Of a DNA stretch of 64,000 nucleotides, positions 17,801 through 25,459 are shown one piece after another. Where the stretch lies: positions 124,001-188,000 of the forward strand of contig NZ_CAJGZJ010000001.1 of assembly GCF_904846225.1 (NCBI RefSeq). Reading direction: 5' to 3'. Each line of letters starts with the position of its first letter. Positions within the stretch are counted from its first letter, which is position 1. The DNA comes from Psychrobacter immobilis. Its GTDB lineage: Bacteria; Pseudomonadota; Gammaproteobacteria; Pseudomonadales; Moraxellaceae. The notes under the pieces were generated by a model. The model saw nothing but the letters and a program-made list of their open reading frames with translations, was not told the DNA's origin and did not search any database. The position numbers and the translations under genes were made by a program.

Positions 17801-20500
17801 CAAGGTAGCCGTCAATACCTGCTTGCTAAGCGTTTCTTTTTGCTCATCAGTTAAGTTGTTTGGAACTACAACATTAAAACTAACTGAACCATTGGTATCC
17901 GTATTGGCAACAATGTTCGCTGATCCAAGCTGACCGTTGACTGTCAGCAAACTTGCCAAGGATTTATTTTCAAAGGTTAGTTTGATTGGCTGGCTGGCTA
18001 TCTGCTCACCAGACGACTGATTGTTAAGCTGGGCTTGTATCGTAACAGCACTACCTACATTATTAAGAATATAACCTGCTTGATTTTCGATGTTGTTTGT
18101 TGCATTTAGAATACTCAAATTAACTGTAGGAGTAATCATTTTTACTTTTTGTATTTCAGACTTATAAGTAATATCATTTTCGACATAAGAGAGTTGATAG
18201 TTAATACCCGCACTCTTCAAATCGGCACGCTGCTTGGCAGTTAAACCTGCTGGGATCGTAACCACAAATGTCGCTTCACCACTAAAATCGGTAGTGGTAC
18301 TATTCTGGGTAATAGTAACCCCATAGTCTTGTGCTTTAGCACCTAGCTGAATAGCAACTGACTTCGCTTCGACTGGTTTAGCATTGCTACCTTTGGTCGT
18401 GAGTTTAATACCAATATTACCACTACCACCAAGTTCGCTAATCGTTGGAGTTGTAATAGAGGCAAACTGGATATTCGTTACTGGCTGCTCAACCTTGATA
18501 GTTTGAATGATCTTAGACTGTGTACCATCCTGATCGGTTAGGATAGCGGTATAACTAATGCCAGACTTGATTAGTTGATCACGTTGGGCCTGCGTGAGGC
18601 TTTGACTAATACCGATATTGAACTCTGCTACACCACTATCATTAGTAGTTTTTTGATTGCCTACGATAGTAACACCAGTACTCGAACCTTCATTGATCAC
18701 AAGCTTCACTGTTCTTCCAGCTGCGGCACTACCGTTTTTACGTTTGGCTGAAATTTGCAAAGTAAACTGATCTTTCAATACATTGACAGTAGTAGGAATG
18801 CTTTTGGCCGTTAAGGTAATATCACTTTTACCAATATCTGAGCCAATGGTAATGCGCTCGCTACTTGCTATGCTACTAGCGCCAGAGGTTTCAACAGCGT
18901 TGACACTCAATACAAAGTTAACAGCTTTTTCTAATGCCGCTTTTTGTGCTTCGCTTAGTCCTGCAGGTACACGTACTGTGTAGCTTACGACACCTTTATC
19001 ATTGGTAACTTGCTCAGCACTACCATCAATAGTGAGTAAACCTTTACTAGTTAGCGCCGTGGGTAGCGTGGCCGAAACTGATTGATTGGCTACTGCTCCA
19101 CCGTTCTTGTTATTTACTCTAAAGCTTATAACAGCACTACCACCTGAGCTTGATATTTGTTTTTTGCTACTTTCTTCAAAACTCACTATATTTTTTGCAA
19201 GTGGTATTTCAACTGAGCTTTCAAAGGTTTTAGGAGTGATTGAGCGGTTGGGCTCTGATAATGTCACTGTATAGCTGATACCATTTTTAGCAAGTGCGCT
19301 ACGTATAGCATCTTTGAGTTCAGGTGCTACTATTAAAGCAATGGTGGTTTGACCTTTACTGTCTAAAATCAGTTGATTATTGGCTAAGCTGACGCCTTCA
19401 GGTGCATCATTAAGCTTGACGGTAACTTTAGCGCCCTCAATCTTAGTGGGTACGCTATTATTTTTTGGCTTAGCAGTTAGAGTCAATTGCTGAGTATCAC
19501 CATAAGCACTCAGCGGTTTTGAAACGTTAGCTATGCTTAGCTCATAATCAGAAACTGGCAAGGCTATGGACAGATTACCTGTTTCTTGCTTAGTTGCACC
19601 ATTTTGCTCTTGAATATTAATCGCATATGCAATGCCTTGGCCTTGCAGCAACTTATCACGCTCAGCTTTTGAAAGATTCTCGTCAACTTTAATATTAAAA
19701 GTCGCTACGCCGTCAGAATTGGTAACTTTACTATTACCACCTACGATAGAGACGCCTTTGATATTATCAATACCCAGTCCAACTTTAACGTCTTGAACAC
19801 GGGCACCCTTGCTATTTTTAGCAATTACGGTCAATTGAGCACCGTCACCATAAGGGTTTAGGGCGTTATTAGAGACCGAACTTGTGCTTAATGAAGAAGT
19901 AATATCAAGCTTGCTTTCAGTAACTGGTGTTCCATCGCCACTGTCCTTTCTACTAACCGAAACTTTCAACTCTTGCGGTGCAATAGCAGTACCATCTGCT
20001 TTTTTAGCAGTTGCTACTAATGTAAATCCTTCTGCTATTAATAAATTTGTATCAGCAACTGCTTGAGGATTGAGTTTAAGGATATAGATAGCATTGCCAT
20101 CATTATCCGTCGTCTGGGTACTCTGACCTTCGATGGTGATACCATTATTTTCAGAATTAACGACTTTTAATGTCACTGCTTTACCAACCATAGCACCACC
20201 AGAGCCTACTTCAGCAGCTTTGACAGTGACATTAAAGGTTGTCTGTTCATTAGATAGCTCGATGATAGTAGGTGTCGTGCTGAGTTTTTGTAAAAAGAAA
20301 TCAGGTTCGACATCTGGTACTTGCTCGCCTCCACCATTATTCCCACCTGTACCATTACCAGGTTGTTCGACACCCAAGTCAGGTTTTGGCGCAATCGTGT
20401 CAGTACCATCACCGCCACCACAACCTGCCAACGCTAGCGCACAAGTCAAAGAAGTGAGTTGAAACAACTTAGAAGTAAGAGGCAATGAGCTATATGACAT
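14807..20500 (-). CDS. Giant lipoprotein of tandem bacterial Ig-like (Big_1/invasin-type) repeats
   Basis: An 1897-residue surface or periplasmic lipoprotein. The signal peptide ends in LAGC (Cys27), followed by GGGDG, which favours outer-membrane sorting. After a Gly/Asn-rich linker come about fourteen repeats of roughly 100 residues with the Big_1 pattern: a strand after an S-x-x-G-G turn, G-x-x-V-x-L, and T-N/D-x-D-G-x-A-x-F/S. At least seven repeats also carry a charged segment of the form LT-x-x-QR-x-x-L-x-x-x-GI-x-Y. The last 300 residues differ: LDKDTDLIVNEDKNANGALE looks like a Ca-binding loop region. Start at 20500 is set by GGAG nine bases ahead. No export or anchoring partner is adjacent. 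Adhesion or structural role is inferred from the family only. Confidence 0.88.
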   Translation of the reverse strand: MSYSSLPLTSKLFQLTSLTCALALAGCGGGDGTDTIAPKPDLGVEQPGNGTGGNNGGGEQVPDVEPDFFLQKLSTTPTIIELSNEQTTFNVTVKAAEVGSGGAMVGKAVTLKVVNSENNGITIEGQSTQTTDNDGNAIYILKLNPQAVADTNLLIAEGFTLVATAKKADGTAIAPQELKVSVSRKDSGDGTPVTESKLDITSSLSTSSVSNNALNPYGDGAQLTVIAKNSKGARVQDVKVGLGIDNIKGVSIVGGNSKVTNSDGVATFNIKVDENLSKAERDKLLQGQGIAYAINIQEQNGATKQETGNLSIALPVSDYELSIANVSKPLSAYGDTQQLTLTAKPKNNSVPTKIEGAKVTVKLNDAPEGVSLANNQLILDSKGQTTIALIVAPELKDAIRSALAKNGISYTVTLSEPNRSITPKTFESSVEIPLAKNIVSFEESSKKQISSSGGSAVISFRVNNKNGGAVANQSVSATLPTALTSKGLLTIDGSAEQVTNDKGVVSYTVRVPAGLSEAQKAALEKAVNFVLSVNAVETSGASSIASSERITIGSDIGKSDITLTAKSIPTTVNVLKDQFTLQISAKRKNGSAAAGRTVKLVINEGSSTGVTIVGNQKTTNDSGVAEFNIGISQSLTQAQRDQLIKSGISYTAILTDQDGTQSKIIQTIKVEQPVTNIQFASITTPTISELGGSGNIGIKLTTKGSNAKPVEAKSVAIQLGAKAQDYGVTITQNSTTTDFSGEATFVVTIPAGLTAKQRADLKSAGINYQLSYVENDITYKSEIQKVKMITPTVNLSILNATNNIENQAGYILNNVGSAVTIQAQLNNQSSGEQIASQPIKLTFENKSLASLLTVNGQLGSANIVANTDTNGSVSFNVVVPNNLTDEQKETLSKQVLTATLTETLTGKQQQVKIKVQSMTSAISLLASPSKALNLNGGETQIEVIAKDKKGSIVTGQKVFLALPASVASNGVTLVSGGSQTTDSSGKAVFTIAVSSSLTDEQKNAIGRSINIGLSAADANGNIVTQRTSVSTVAPTGTTEALTVGANKVVNTKGDTFKVFVRLENKEGSIANREVRLNVDNPIKTGVSISNGTANTNSDGVATFDLTLKDGANVNQAILEAGIRLTATTTTAENVKLVQNYIVAVDTATIDSYQLIASSDKSTLNTGGDQTNAIFRVTDNKGGILAGVPVQLSIDNLEASGAALTTPSMVTTDANGQIDVGVILAANSINSRLNHSVVINAKIVTPQYDKDGNVSMQVREEKSLSLSAIGTEITLTSTETKLKDGGTTTISTTSVDGTGRAIANAGIELVNENGDVIATNATATTDANGKTSFTIRESDLSFDSNGNLRVYARAFGENKVNTQRSLTSIDLVKVSQAGISFIDIKNVYDVNTPQIIKVQIRRDTAAQAAELIGKRVEVQTTLGAFASGSAASNNVIVTKTISAGDIAGNIITVPVTLTSQLAGITALQATVLGDTLPNGEPRYRATVDTRFRATTPAKMLFQAVKSVITPGGSTEVVATVKDKNDVPVEGKTVVFSRASDSSAGRLSAATAVTNSRGEARVIYQANASSPIGGVIINARLLEDTANIGSKTTNITVSKEAVYTTLAFGNKLSSDDIYYTVRGSIAVMDGSGRAVPNQEVSIKSYATEYAQGKYCLLDSTVTYQAADIIDKDGNVTIPEPQSFSEKTPVPLKSDWYPTEDANYNYTLDKDTDLIVNEDKNANGALEAINPVTILVNGQLADDNYTLTTNSEGRADFEIRYPLHYSNWVKVRFDTTTFVNGSENIQSINYQLPTSVDDLAVNGSTLMTPWVNNTSPFGDGGATCTNSMSVMINENTPRTRVTLSPYSPNYSVTIDGESSTNTPTTGFNSYIIDFGKAFELGSTVNVSNNGFGFSKTLKVE

Positions 20501-20768
20501 TTTTTGAACTCCGCATGAGCAGTAATTTATTCGAGCAAATAAGGAAAAATCATCACACAGACTCATAGGAGACTGGTAATGATACACAGATTAACATTAA
20601 AGCCAATTTTATTAACAGATTGTATTAAATATATAACGGCAACTTTACTGACTTTTGTTATAAGTTACAACTAAAAATTAATCTTTACTATTAAATAATC
20701 AACAACATAGACGATGCATTTCAAGGTATAATAGCCATCCTTTAGACCAACAATAATCATAAAAATAT
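20501..20768. other. Gene-free spacer before the Ig-like lipoprotein gene
   Basis: Very AT-rich and without a credible coding region. It must carry the leftward promoter for the lipoprotein gene; no clear consensus pair was found. With the rpmB promoter and leader it makes a 484-bp divergent spacer. Confidence 0.5.
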
Positions 20769-20797
20769 TTGAATATTCATCTCTTTTATGGTATAAA
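20769..20797 (+). promoter_or_regulatory. Probable sigma-70 promoter of rpmB-rpmG
   Basis: TTGAAT at 20769-20774 and TATAAA at 20792-20797 are 17 bases apart. The -10 box is preceded by TGG, an extended -10. It would give a 5' leader of about 180 bases ahead of rpmB, longer than most. Confidence 0.6.
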
Positions 20798-20943
20798 TGT
20801 CGGCTTTAAAATTTTCTGAATTGGTTAGTCTGTTATTTGCCTTTAGATGACAGTAAACCAGCTCAACCTTCATATAGTTTTGTTTGGTGCAAAGCTGCCG
20901 CTTGCTGTGTCCATGCCGCAAATACGTGCAACTTGCCCAGACT

Positions 20944-20964
20944 GGTATGAGAAAAACTCATACC
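20944..20964 (+). promoter_or_regulatory. Perfect hairpin in the rpmB leader
   Basis: GGTATGAG and CTCATACC pair perfectly around AAAAA. It ends about 20 bases before the rpmB ATG and just ahead of its AGGAG. There is no T run, so it is not a terminator; it could serve translational control of the ribosomal protein genes. Confidence 0.5.
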
Positions 20965-20984
20965 TCATAGATTAGGAGTTCGCC

Positions 20985-21221
20985 ATGTCTAGAGTTTGCC
21001 AAGTGACTGGAAAGCGCCCTATGGTGGGTAATAATGTTTCGCACGCAAACAACAAAACCCGTCGTCGCTTTCTACCAAACCTTCACAACCATCGTTTTTG
21101 GGTAGAGTCTGAAAATCGTTTTATACGTCTACGTGTGTCTACCAAAGGTATGCGCATCATTGACAAATTGGGTATCGATAAAGTGCTAGTAGATCTACGC
21201 GCACAAGGTCAAAAAGTATAA
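20985..21221 (+). CDS. rpmB: 50S ribosomal protein L28
   Basis: A 78-residue, strongly basic protein with the full L28 pattern: [48 protein letters not shown] and [13 protein letters not shown]. Exactly the enterobacterial length. The ribosome binding site is TTAGGAGTTCGCC before ATG. rpmG follows 161 bases downstream, the usual pairing, and a shared terminator follows rpmG. Confidence 0.98.
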   Translation: MSRVCQVTGKRPMVGNNVSHANNKTRRRFLPNLHNHRFWVESENRFIRLRVSTKGMRIIDKLGIDKVLVDLRAQGQKV

Positions 21222-21382
21222 GTGACTATTGGCAGTTTAGTTGACTGATGATAATCAGCTGATTAGACTGCTTTTAAGCGATATATTTATGAAATCTATA
21301 TTTATTTCATATTTGTATAGCCACTTAATGCTTTAGATTTATACCTATCGATTGAAGACCGCTCATTTACAGGAAAGCCATC

Positions 21383-21538
21383 ATGAGAGATAAAATTAAG
21401 TTAGTATCAACCGCTGGTACTGGGTACTACTACACCACTACCAAAAACAAGCGCACTATGCCTGGCAAAATGGAAATCAAAAAATTTGATCCAAAAGTAC
21501 GCCAGCATGTGATCTTTAAAGAAGCAAAAATCAAATAA
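21383..21538 (+). CDS. rpmG: 50S ribosomal protein L33
   Basis: A 51-residue basic protein: [20 protein letters not shown], then [20 protein letters not shown] and a terminal [11 protein letters not shown]. This is the cysteine-free (zinc-independent) L33 type. AGGAAAG lies eight bases ahead of the ATG. Second gene of the rpmB-rpmG pair. Confidence 0.97.
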   Translation: MRDKIKLVSTAGTGYYYTTTKNKRTMPGKMEIKKFDPKVRQHVIFKEAKIK

Positions 21539-21570
21539 TCCCCATTTTCATAAATGGTTTTATTTGAACA

Positions 21571-21607
21571 AAAAAAAGGGTTTATCAATTGATAAACCCT
21601 TTTTTTA
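21571..21607 (+). terminator. Rho-independent terminator of rpmB-rpmG
   Basis: GGGTTTATC / GATAAACCC with an AATT loop, flanked by seven A and seven T. The whole 36-base segment is a perfect palindrome, so it may act on both strands and also stop the convergent gene at 21661. Confidence 0.92.
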
Positions 21608-21660
21608 TTTACAACTTTTATTTTCTGTTATCGCTGAGCTAAAAGTCAATCATCTCACAA

Positions 21661-21972
21661 TTAGCTATAGTGCGTTGGTTCTTTATCATAAACATGCGCA
21701 TGCCACTGGCTCATCTGCTTTTGCATAATCACCTGAATTGCCGCATGAATCATATGTTGACCGATTGCTTGAGTGTCGCTACCGAGCAACTCTTTGAGCT
21801 TTTCAGAAAAATCAATCGTCATTAATGGCGCTTCATCTTGCTCAGCATCACGCAACAACAATCTACCGCCCTCAGCCTCTACCAGCTCAAGTGTGGTCTC
21901 TTTAGCAAATCCTGCAAATTGGTCAGTACTATCGTTATCTAGTTCTATATCATTATCGATATCATATGGCAT
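21661..21972 (-). CDS. Conserved small acidic protein, function unknown
   Basis: A 103-residue acidic cytoplasmic protein. It has an Asp-rich N-terminus (DIDNDIELDNDSTD), a beta-type middle (TLELVEAEGGRLLLRD, LMTIDFSEKL) and a C-terminal helix (GQHMIHAAIQVIMQKQMSQWH). No domain is recognised. AAGGA stands eight bases before the ATG, supporting a real gene. Convergent with rpmG. Confidence 0.7.
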   Translation of the reverse strand: MPYDIDNDIELDNDSTDQFAGFAKETTLELVEAEGGRLLLRDAEQDEAPLMTIDFSEKLKELLGSDTQAIGQHMIHAAIQVIMQKQMSQWHAHVYDKEPTHYS

Positions 21973-22156
21973 TAAATTATTCCTTATTGTCCCGTCTCAT
22001 ACTTGAAAAGAAAACCTCATGCAGCAAAGCTATCGTCTTATAGTAATGCGGGTAAAACTGTCTTACTCATACAATGGACGCTTTGAACCTGAAATTCAAG
22101 GGCTGTCACACAAGTCTATTATATAAAGATAGTTAAGCTTGTTATGATCCATGGCA

Positions 22157-22468
22157 TCAACGCCAGTAGCGAAGCTTTGCCAATGTAAATAATAAAGCGA
22201 CAAACATACCAAGATAATAAGACAGTTTCAGCTCAAAGGTTGGATCACGATATTTGAATGGCAATGCAACGGTGGCAGTTGCGGTAGGAAAGATCAGCAG
22301 CATAATTAGCCAGTTTTCAATGACATTCAACCAGCCTTGTAAATCAGTCCCATGACGCAACGAGGCCAATCCCAATAATAGACAAGCGATAATCAGCGTA
22401 ATAAACAAACAATTTGGTAAATCTTTGGGAAAAATAATATCGGTGATTTTGGTAAATGACTTTGTCAT
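22157..22468 (-). CDS. Small three-helix membrane protein, function unknown
   Basis: A 103-residue protein with hydrophobic segments at about 18-35, 49-68 and 83-98, separated by short polar loops. The N-terminal 14 residues are polar with a DIIFPKDLPN stretch. The family is not recognised. It stands alone on the minus strand with about 120 bases before the next gene upstream. Confidence 0.65.
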   Translation of the reverse strand: MTKSFTKITDIIFPKDLPNCLFITLIIACLLLGLASLRHGTDLQGWLNVIENWLIMLLIFPTATATVALPFKYRDPTFELKLSYYLGMFVALLFTLAKLRYWR

Positions 22469-22591
22469 ACTAGCGTCCAGTCACGCTGATACCGCGTGAC
22501 TTATTGATGAGTAAGATTTTTTCAATGGATAGTTAGTTTGATAACCGTCTGATTTGATACGAAGCTCTGATTTGATACGAAAAATAGTCAA

Positions 22592-22969
22592 TTAGCTATA
22601 AGTACCCATCAACCATAACATCGACACACAAGCGGTCAGCCAGCCAAGCGTCAATGCATTTCTCGTCTCGATATGCAAACCCTTAACTTTATTGACCACT
22701 CGCGAACCTAACCAAAAAAATAAAGGAATGCCAATTACAAATGTAGGTACAATTACCGCCGCGTGACGCAGTACTGTTGCAAGGTCATCGCCTACCATTA
22801 GACGAAAACCATAACCTGCCAAACTTAACACAAGCGCAAACGTTGCCAAGCCGATAGTAATACCTTTTGGCACCAGGCTACGTTGCGGTAACTCATATTG
22901 AGCTGCCTGCATAGTACCTTTAGAAGATTCAGAAATCCCTAACGAGTCAACTGATTTTTCTGTGTCCAT
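22592..22969 (-). CDS. Small membrane protein, function unknown
   Basis: A 125-residue protein with a polar N-terminal 35 residues and three hydrophobic helices (about 37-55, 68-87, 103-122). The loop between helices two and three is basic (GSRVVNKVKGLHIETRN). GAGGTGAAAT just before the ATG is a good ribosome binding site. No family recognised; its size and topology are like those of the next gene downstream. Confidence 0.65.
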   Translation of the reverse strand: MDTEKSVDSLGISESSKGTMQAAQYELPQRSLVPKGITIGLATFALVLSLAGYGFRLMVGDDLATVLRHAAVIVPTFVIGIPLFFWLGSRVVNKVKGLHIETRNALTLGWLTACVSMLWLMGTYS

Positions 22970-23106
22970 ATTTCACCTCTATGTCACTTACCGTTATGCA
23001 CAGTTATGAGTTATACAGCACATTTTACCACTACTTTTTTGACTAAATGGTTTGTCACTAAAAAAATTTAGGATTTTATTCAGCTATCACTTTATATGAC
23101 CCTTAC

Positions 23107-23799
23107 TTACTGCCATTCATGAGCCAATGCCAGCTCTTCACGCATGGCGTCGATAGCCGCCTTATAATCTGCTTGGTTAAATATCGCAGAGCCAGCGACG
23201 AACATATCAGCGCCTGCTTCGGCAATCGCACGGATATTGCTGGCTTTGATACCGCCATCAACTTCTAATCTGATGTCTCGACCACTGGTAATGATACGCT
23301 GACGAACTTGACGAACCTTATCTAAAGTACTATCGATAAATGACTGACCACCAAAACCTGGATTGACGCTCATTAGCAAGATTTGATCCACCTTATCCAT
23401 AACGTAGTCTAAATAATGTAATGGCGTTGCTGGGTTCAATACCAAGCCACATTCTGCCCCGCCGTCTTTAATCAGCTGCAAAGAGCGGTCAATGTGGGCA
23501 CTGGCTTCTGGATGAAAAGTGATGATACTAGCCCCCGCCTCTAGGAACTGCTCAATCATGCCATCGACCGGTGATACCATCAAATGTACATCAATCGGTG
23601 CGTCAATTCCATAATCACGTAAGGCGCTACAGATCATGCTACCAAAAGTTAGGTTGGGCACATAATGATTGTCCATCACATCGAAATGAATCACGTCAGC
23701 GCCTGACTCTAATACTTTCTCAACTTCTTCGCCCAAGCGCGCAAAATCAGCTGAAAGTATCGAGGGTGCAATAAGATAAGGTTTGGAAGGACTGATCAT
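23107..23799 (-). CDS. rpe: Ribulose-phosphate 3-epimerase
   Basis: Interconverts ribulose 5-phosphate and xylulose 5-phosphate in the non-oxidative pentose phosphate pathway. The 230-residue TIM barrel shows every signature: [27 protein letters not shown] (metal His and Asp), [19 protein letters not shown], and [10 protein letters not shown] with the catalytic Asp, then [12 protein letters not shown]. Ribosome binding site AGGTAG. No phosphoglycolate phosphatase gene is next to it, unlike the enterobacterial arrangement. Confidence 0.97.
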   Translation of the reverse strand: MISPSKPYLIAPSILSADFARLGEEVEKVLESGADVIHFDVMDNHYVPNLTFGSMICSALRDYGIDAPIDVHLMVSPVDGMIEQFLEAGASIITFHPEASAHIDRSLQLIKDGGAECGLVLNPATPLHYLDYVMDKVDQILLMSVNPGFGGQSFIDSTLDKVRQVRQRIITSGRDIRLEVDGGIKASNIRAIAEAGADMFVAGSAIFNQADYKAAIDAMREELALAHEWQ

Positions 23800-23912
23800 A
23801 ATGTAGCTACCTAATTTAGGTTTATATAAGATATTGATAAATTAAAAAGAGATTTGCAACAGGCTTAAGTATTTTAAAGACTCTAAAATATTGGTGCTCA
23901 ACACTCAAACTA

Positions 23913-24353
23913 CTACCGTTGTTTATACTGAGTTTTGCAATAAGCGCGACCTATTTCAAAGCCTCGTTTCGCTTGATGTTTGGTGGCACGATTACTCACT
24001 CGTTGACGCCATAGTCGAAAAGATGAGGGTTTTAACTCTTGGCGCATGAGCTTAATCACGCCAGATTCATTAAGACCATAGCTGTGCTCTATCGCTCCAA
24101 ATGGCGTTCTATCTTCCCATGCCATCTCTATCACTCGCGAGATTTGCGACTCATCAAGCACTCTATCGCCAGCGTTATTAATCGTTTTTTCGATGAAGGC
24201 TTCTGATTTGACCTGCGATAATCGATCACTATTGGTACGTTGCTTGCTTTCTAAAGCAGCATTCATATCGGCCTGCATAGTCGCGCTCGTCGCAGTAGAA
24301 TCTACTGACTGAGGCTCTACAACAGAAGCTGCTAAATCTTGATAACTTGCCAT
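23913..24353 (-). CDS. TIGR03643 / DUF2805 family protein
   Basis: A 146-residue protein. The first 60 residues are polar and low in structure. From about residue 70 comes the DUF2805 block: ISRVIEMAWEDRTPFGAIE, then GLNESGVIKLMRQELKPSSF and RLWRQRVSNRATKHQAKRG. The pattern looks like a helix-turn-helix followed by a basic arm, so nucleic-acid binding is plausible but unproven. Relatives normally consist of the domain alone, so the N-terminal 65 residues are an extension. AAGGT before the ATG. Confidence 0.8.
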   Translation of the reverse strand: MASYQDLAASVVEPQSVDSTATSATMQADMNAALESKQRTNSDRLSQVKSEAFIEKTINNAGDRVLDESQISRVIEMAWEDRTPFGAIEHSYGLNESGVIKLMRQELKPSSFRLWRQRVSNRATKHQAKRGFEIGRAYCKTQYKQR

Positions 24354-24411
24354 AAAATTTACCTTTTAAACATCAAACCATATAACAAAAAAGCATGTCC
24401 AACATCAAAGT

Positions 24412-25302
24412 CTAGCTGAATTGAGCCATGCGCCAATGATGTTCGATGTGATCGTTCATCATGCTTTGTATGAAATAATAGCTATGATCATGTCCAGCGT
24501 GATAGCGAAGTGTCAGCGGCTGCTTGGCTTTTTCACAAGCCTCTTGGAGTTTTGATGTTTGTAAGTGTCCTTCTAAAAAGAACTCATCAGCACCGCCTTG
24601 GTCAACCAAAATGTTTGAATACTGCTGACCCACGCTTGCTATCACCTTTGAGGCATCAGAGTGCGCCCACAGCGTTTTGTCATCACCCAAGTATTCAGTA
24701 TAAGCTTCTTGACCCCATGATGACTCACTGGCTGCACAAACAGGAGACATCGCTGAGACACTAATGAACTTATTGGGGTGCTTGAATCCTAATAATAAGG
24801 ACCCGTGTCCACCCATTGAATGTCCCATGATACCCATATTGATGATTGGAAATTCAGCGCGTAACAAATCGCACAACTCATCAACGATATAAGTTTCCAT
24901 ATTAAAATGCTCAGCCCATGGAGCTTGGGTTGCATCAATATAATAACCAGCACCTTGTCCAACAAAGTAGCGCTCATCATCCGCCACATCTATATCATCA
25001 TTGCTGCGTGGCGAGGTATCAGGTGCGATAAATATCATGCCAAGTTCACTACATTTTTGTTGAAAATGGCCTTTGTGCGTCACATTATCTGCATTACACG
25101 TCAGACCTGATAGGTACAATATCGCAGGACAACTCTGACCTGCTAGTGCTTCATCTGGCAGATAAACACTAAATGTCATCGGCGTTTTGGTAGACGTTGA
25201 TTGATGGCTATAATAATGCTGCTCGCCGTTGAAGCAGCGGTTCACACTTTTTTGTATGAGCTGAGTATTAGCAGACAAACTGTGATTGTGAGAATTATTC
25301 AT
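24412..25302 (-). CDS. fghA: S-formylglutathione hydrolase
   Basis: Hydrolyses S-formylglutathione to formate and glutathione in formaldehyde detoxification. The alpha/beta hydrolase of 296 residues has the nucleophile elbow GHSMGGHGSL, the acid in the DQGGADEFF region and the catalytic His in AGHDHSYYFI; the oxyanion region YLSGLTCN is standard for the esterase-D family. I chose the ATG at 25302 because AGGGA lies nine bases ahead; the extra upstream residues possible from 25368 are a repeated, unlikely leader. The matching glutathione-dependent formaldehyde dehydrogenase is not in this window. Confidence 0.93.
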   Translation of the reverse strand: MNNSHNHSLSANTQLIQKSVNRCFNGEQHYYSHQSTSTKTPMTFSVYLPDEALAGQSCPAILYLSGLTCNADNVTHKGHFQQKCSELGMIFIAPDTSPRSNDDIDVADDERYFVGQGAGYYIDATQAPWAEHFNMETYIVDELCDLLRAEFPIINMGIMGHSMGGHGSLLLGFKHPNKFISVSAMSPVCAASESSWGQEAYTEYLGDDKTLWAHSDASKVIASVGQQYSNILVDQGGADEFFLEGHLQTSKLQEACEKAKQPLTLRYHAGHDHSYYFIQSMMNDHIEHHWRMAQFS

Positions 25303-25459
25303 GAGTGATATCCCTTTTATCCGAAATAAAATACAAGATGACTTATAAATACACGATGACTTATACAAGGTGCTTATAATTTAGCAAAAGACATTTATAA
25401 GTTAGAAAGCATTTATAAATCATACTAGCATGTGCAAAAACTTAAATAATGCTCAAATA

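Noticed and set aside
15812-20462. Several long plus-strand frames opposite the Ig-like lipoprotein gene
   Set aside because: They are antisense shadows caused by its Thr/Val-rich codon pattern and lack ribosome binding sites.
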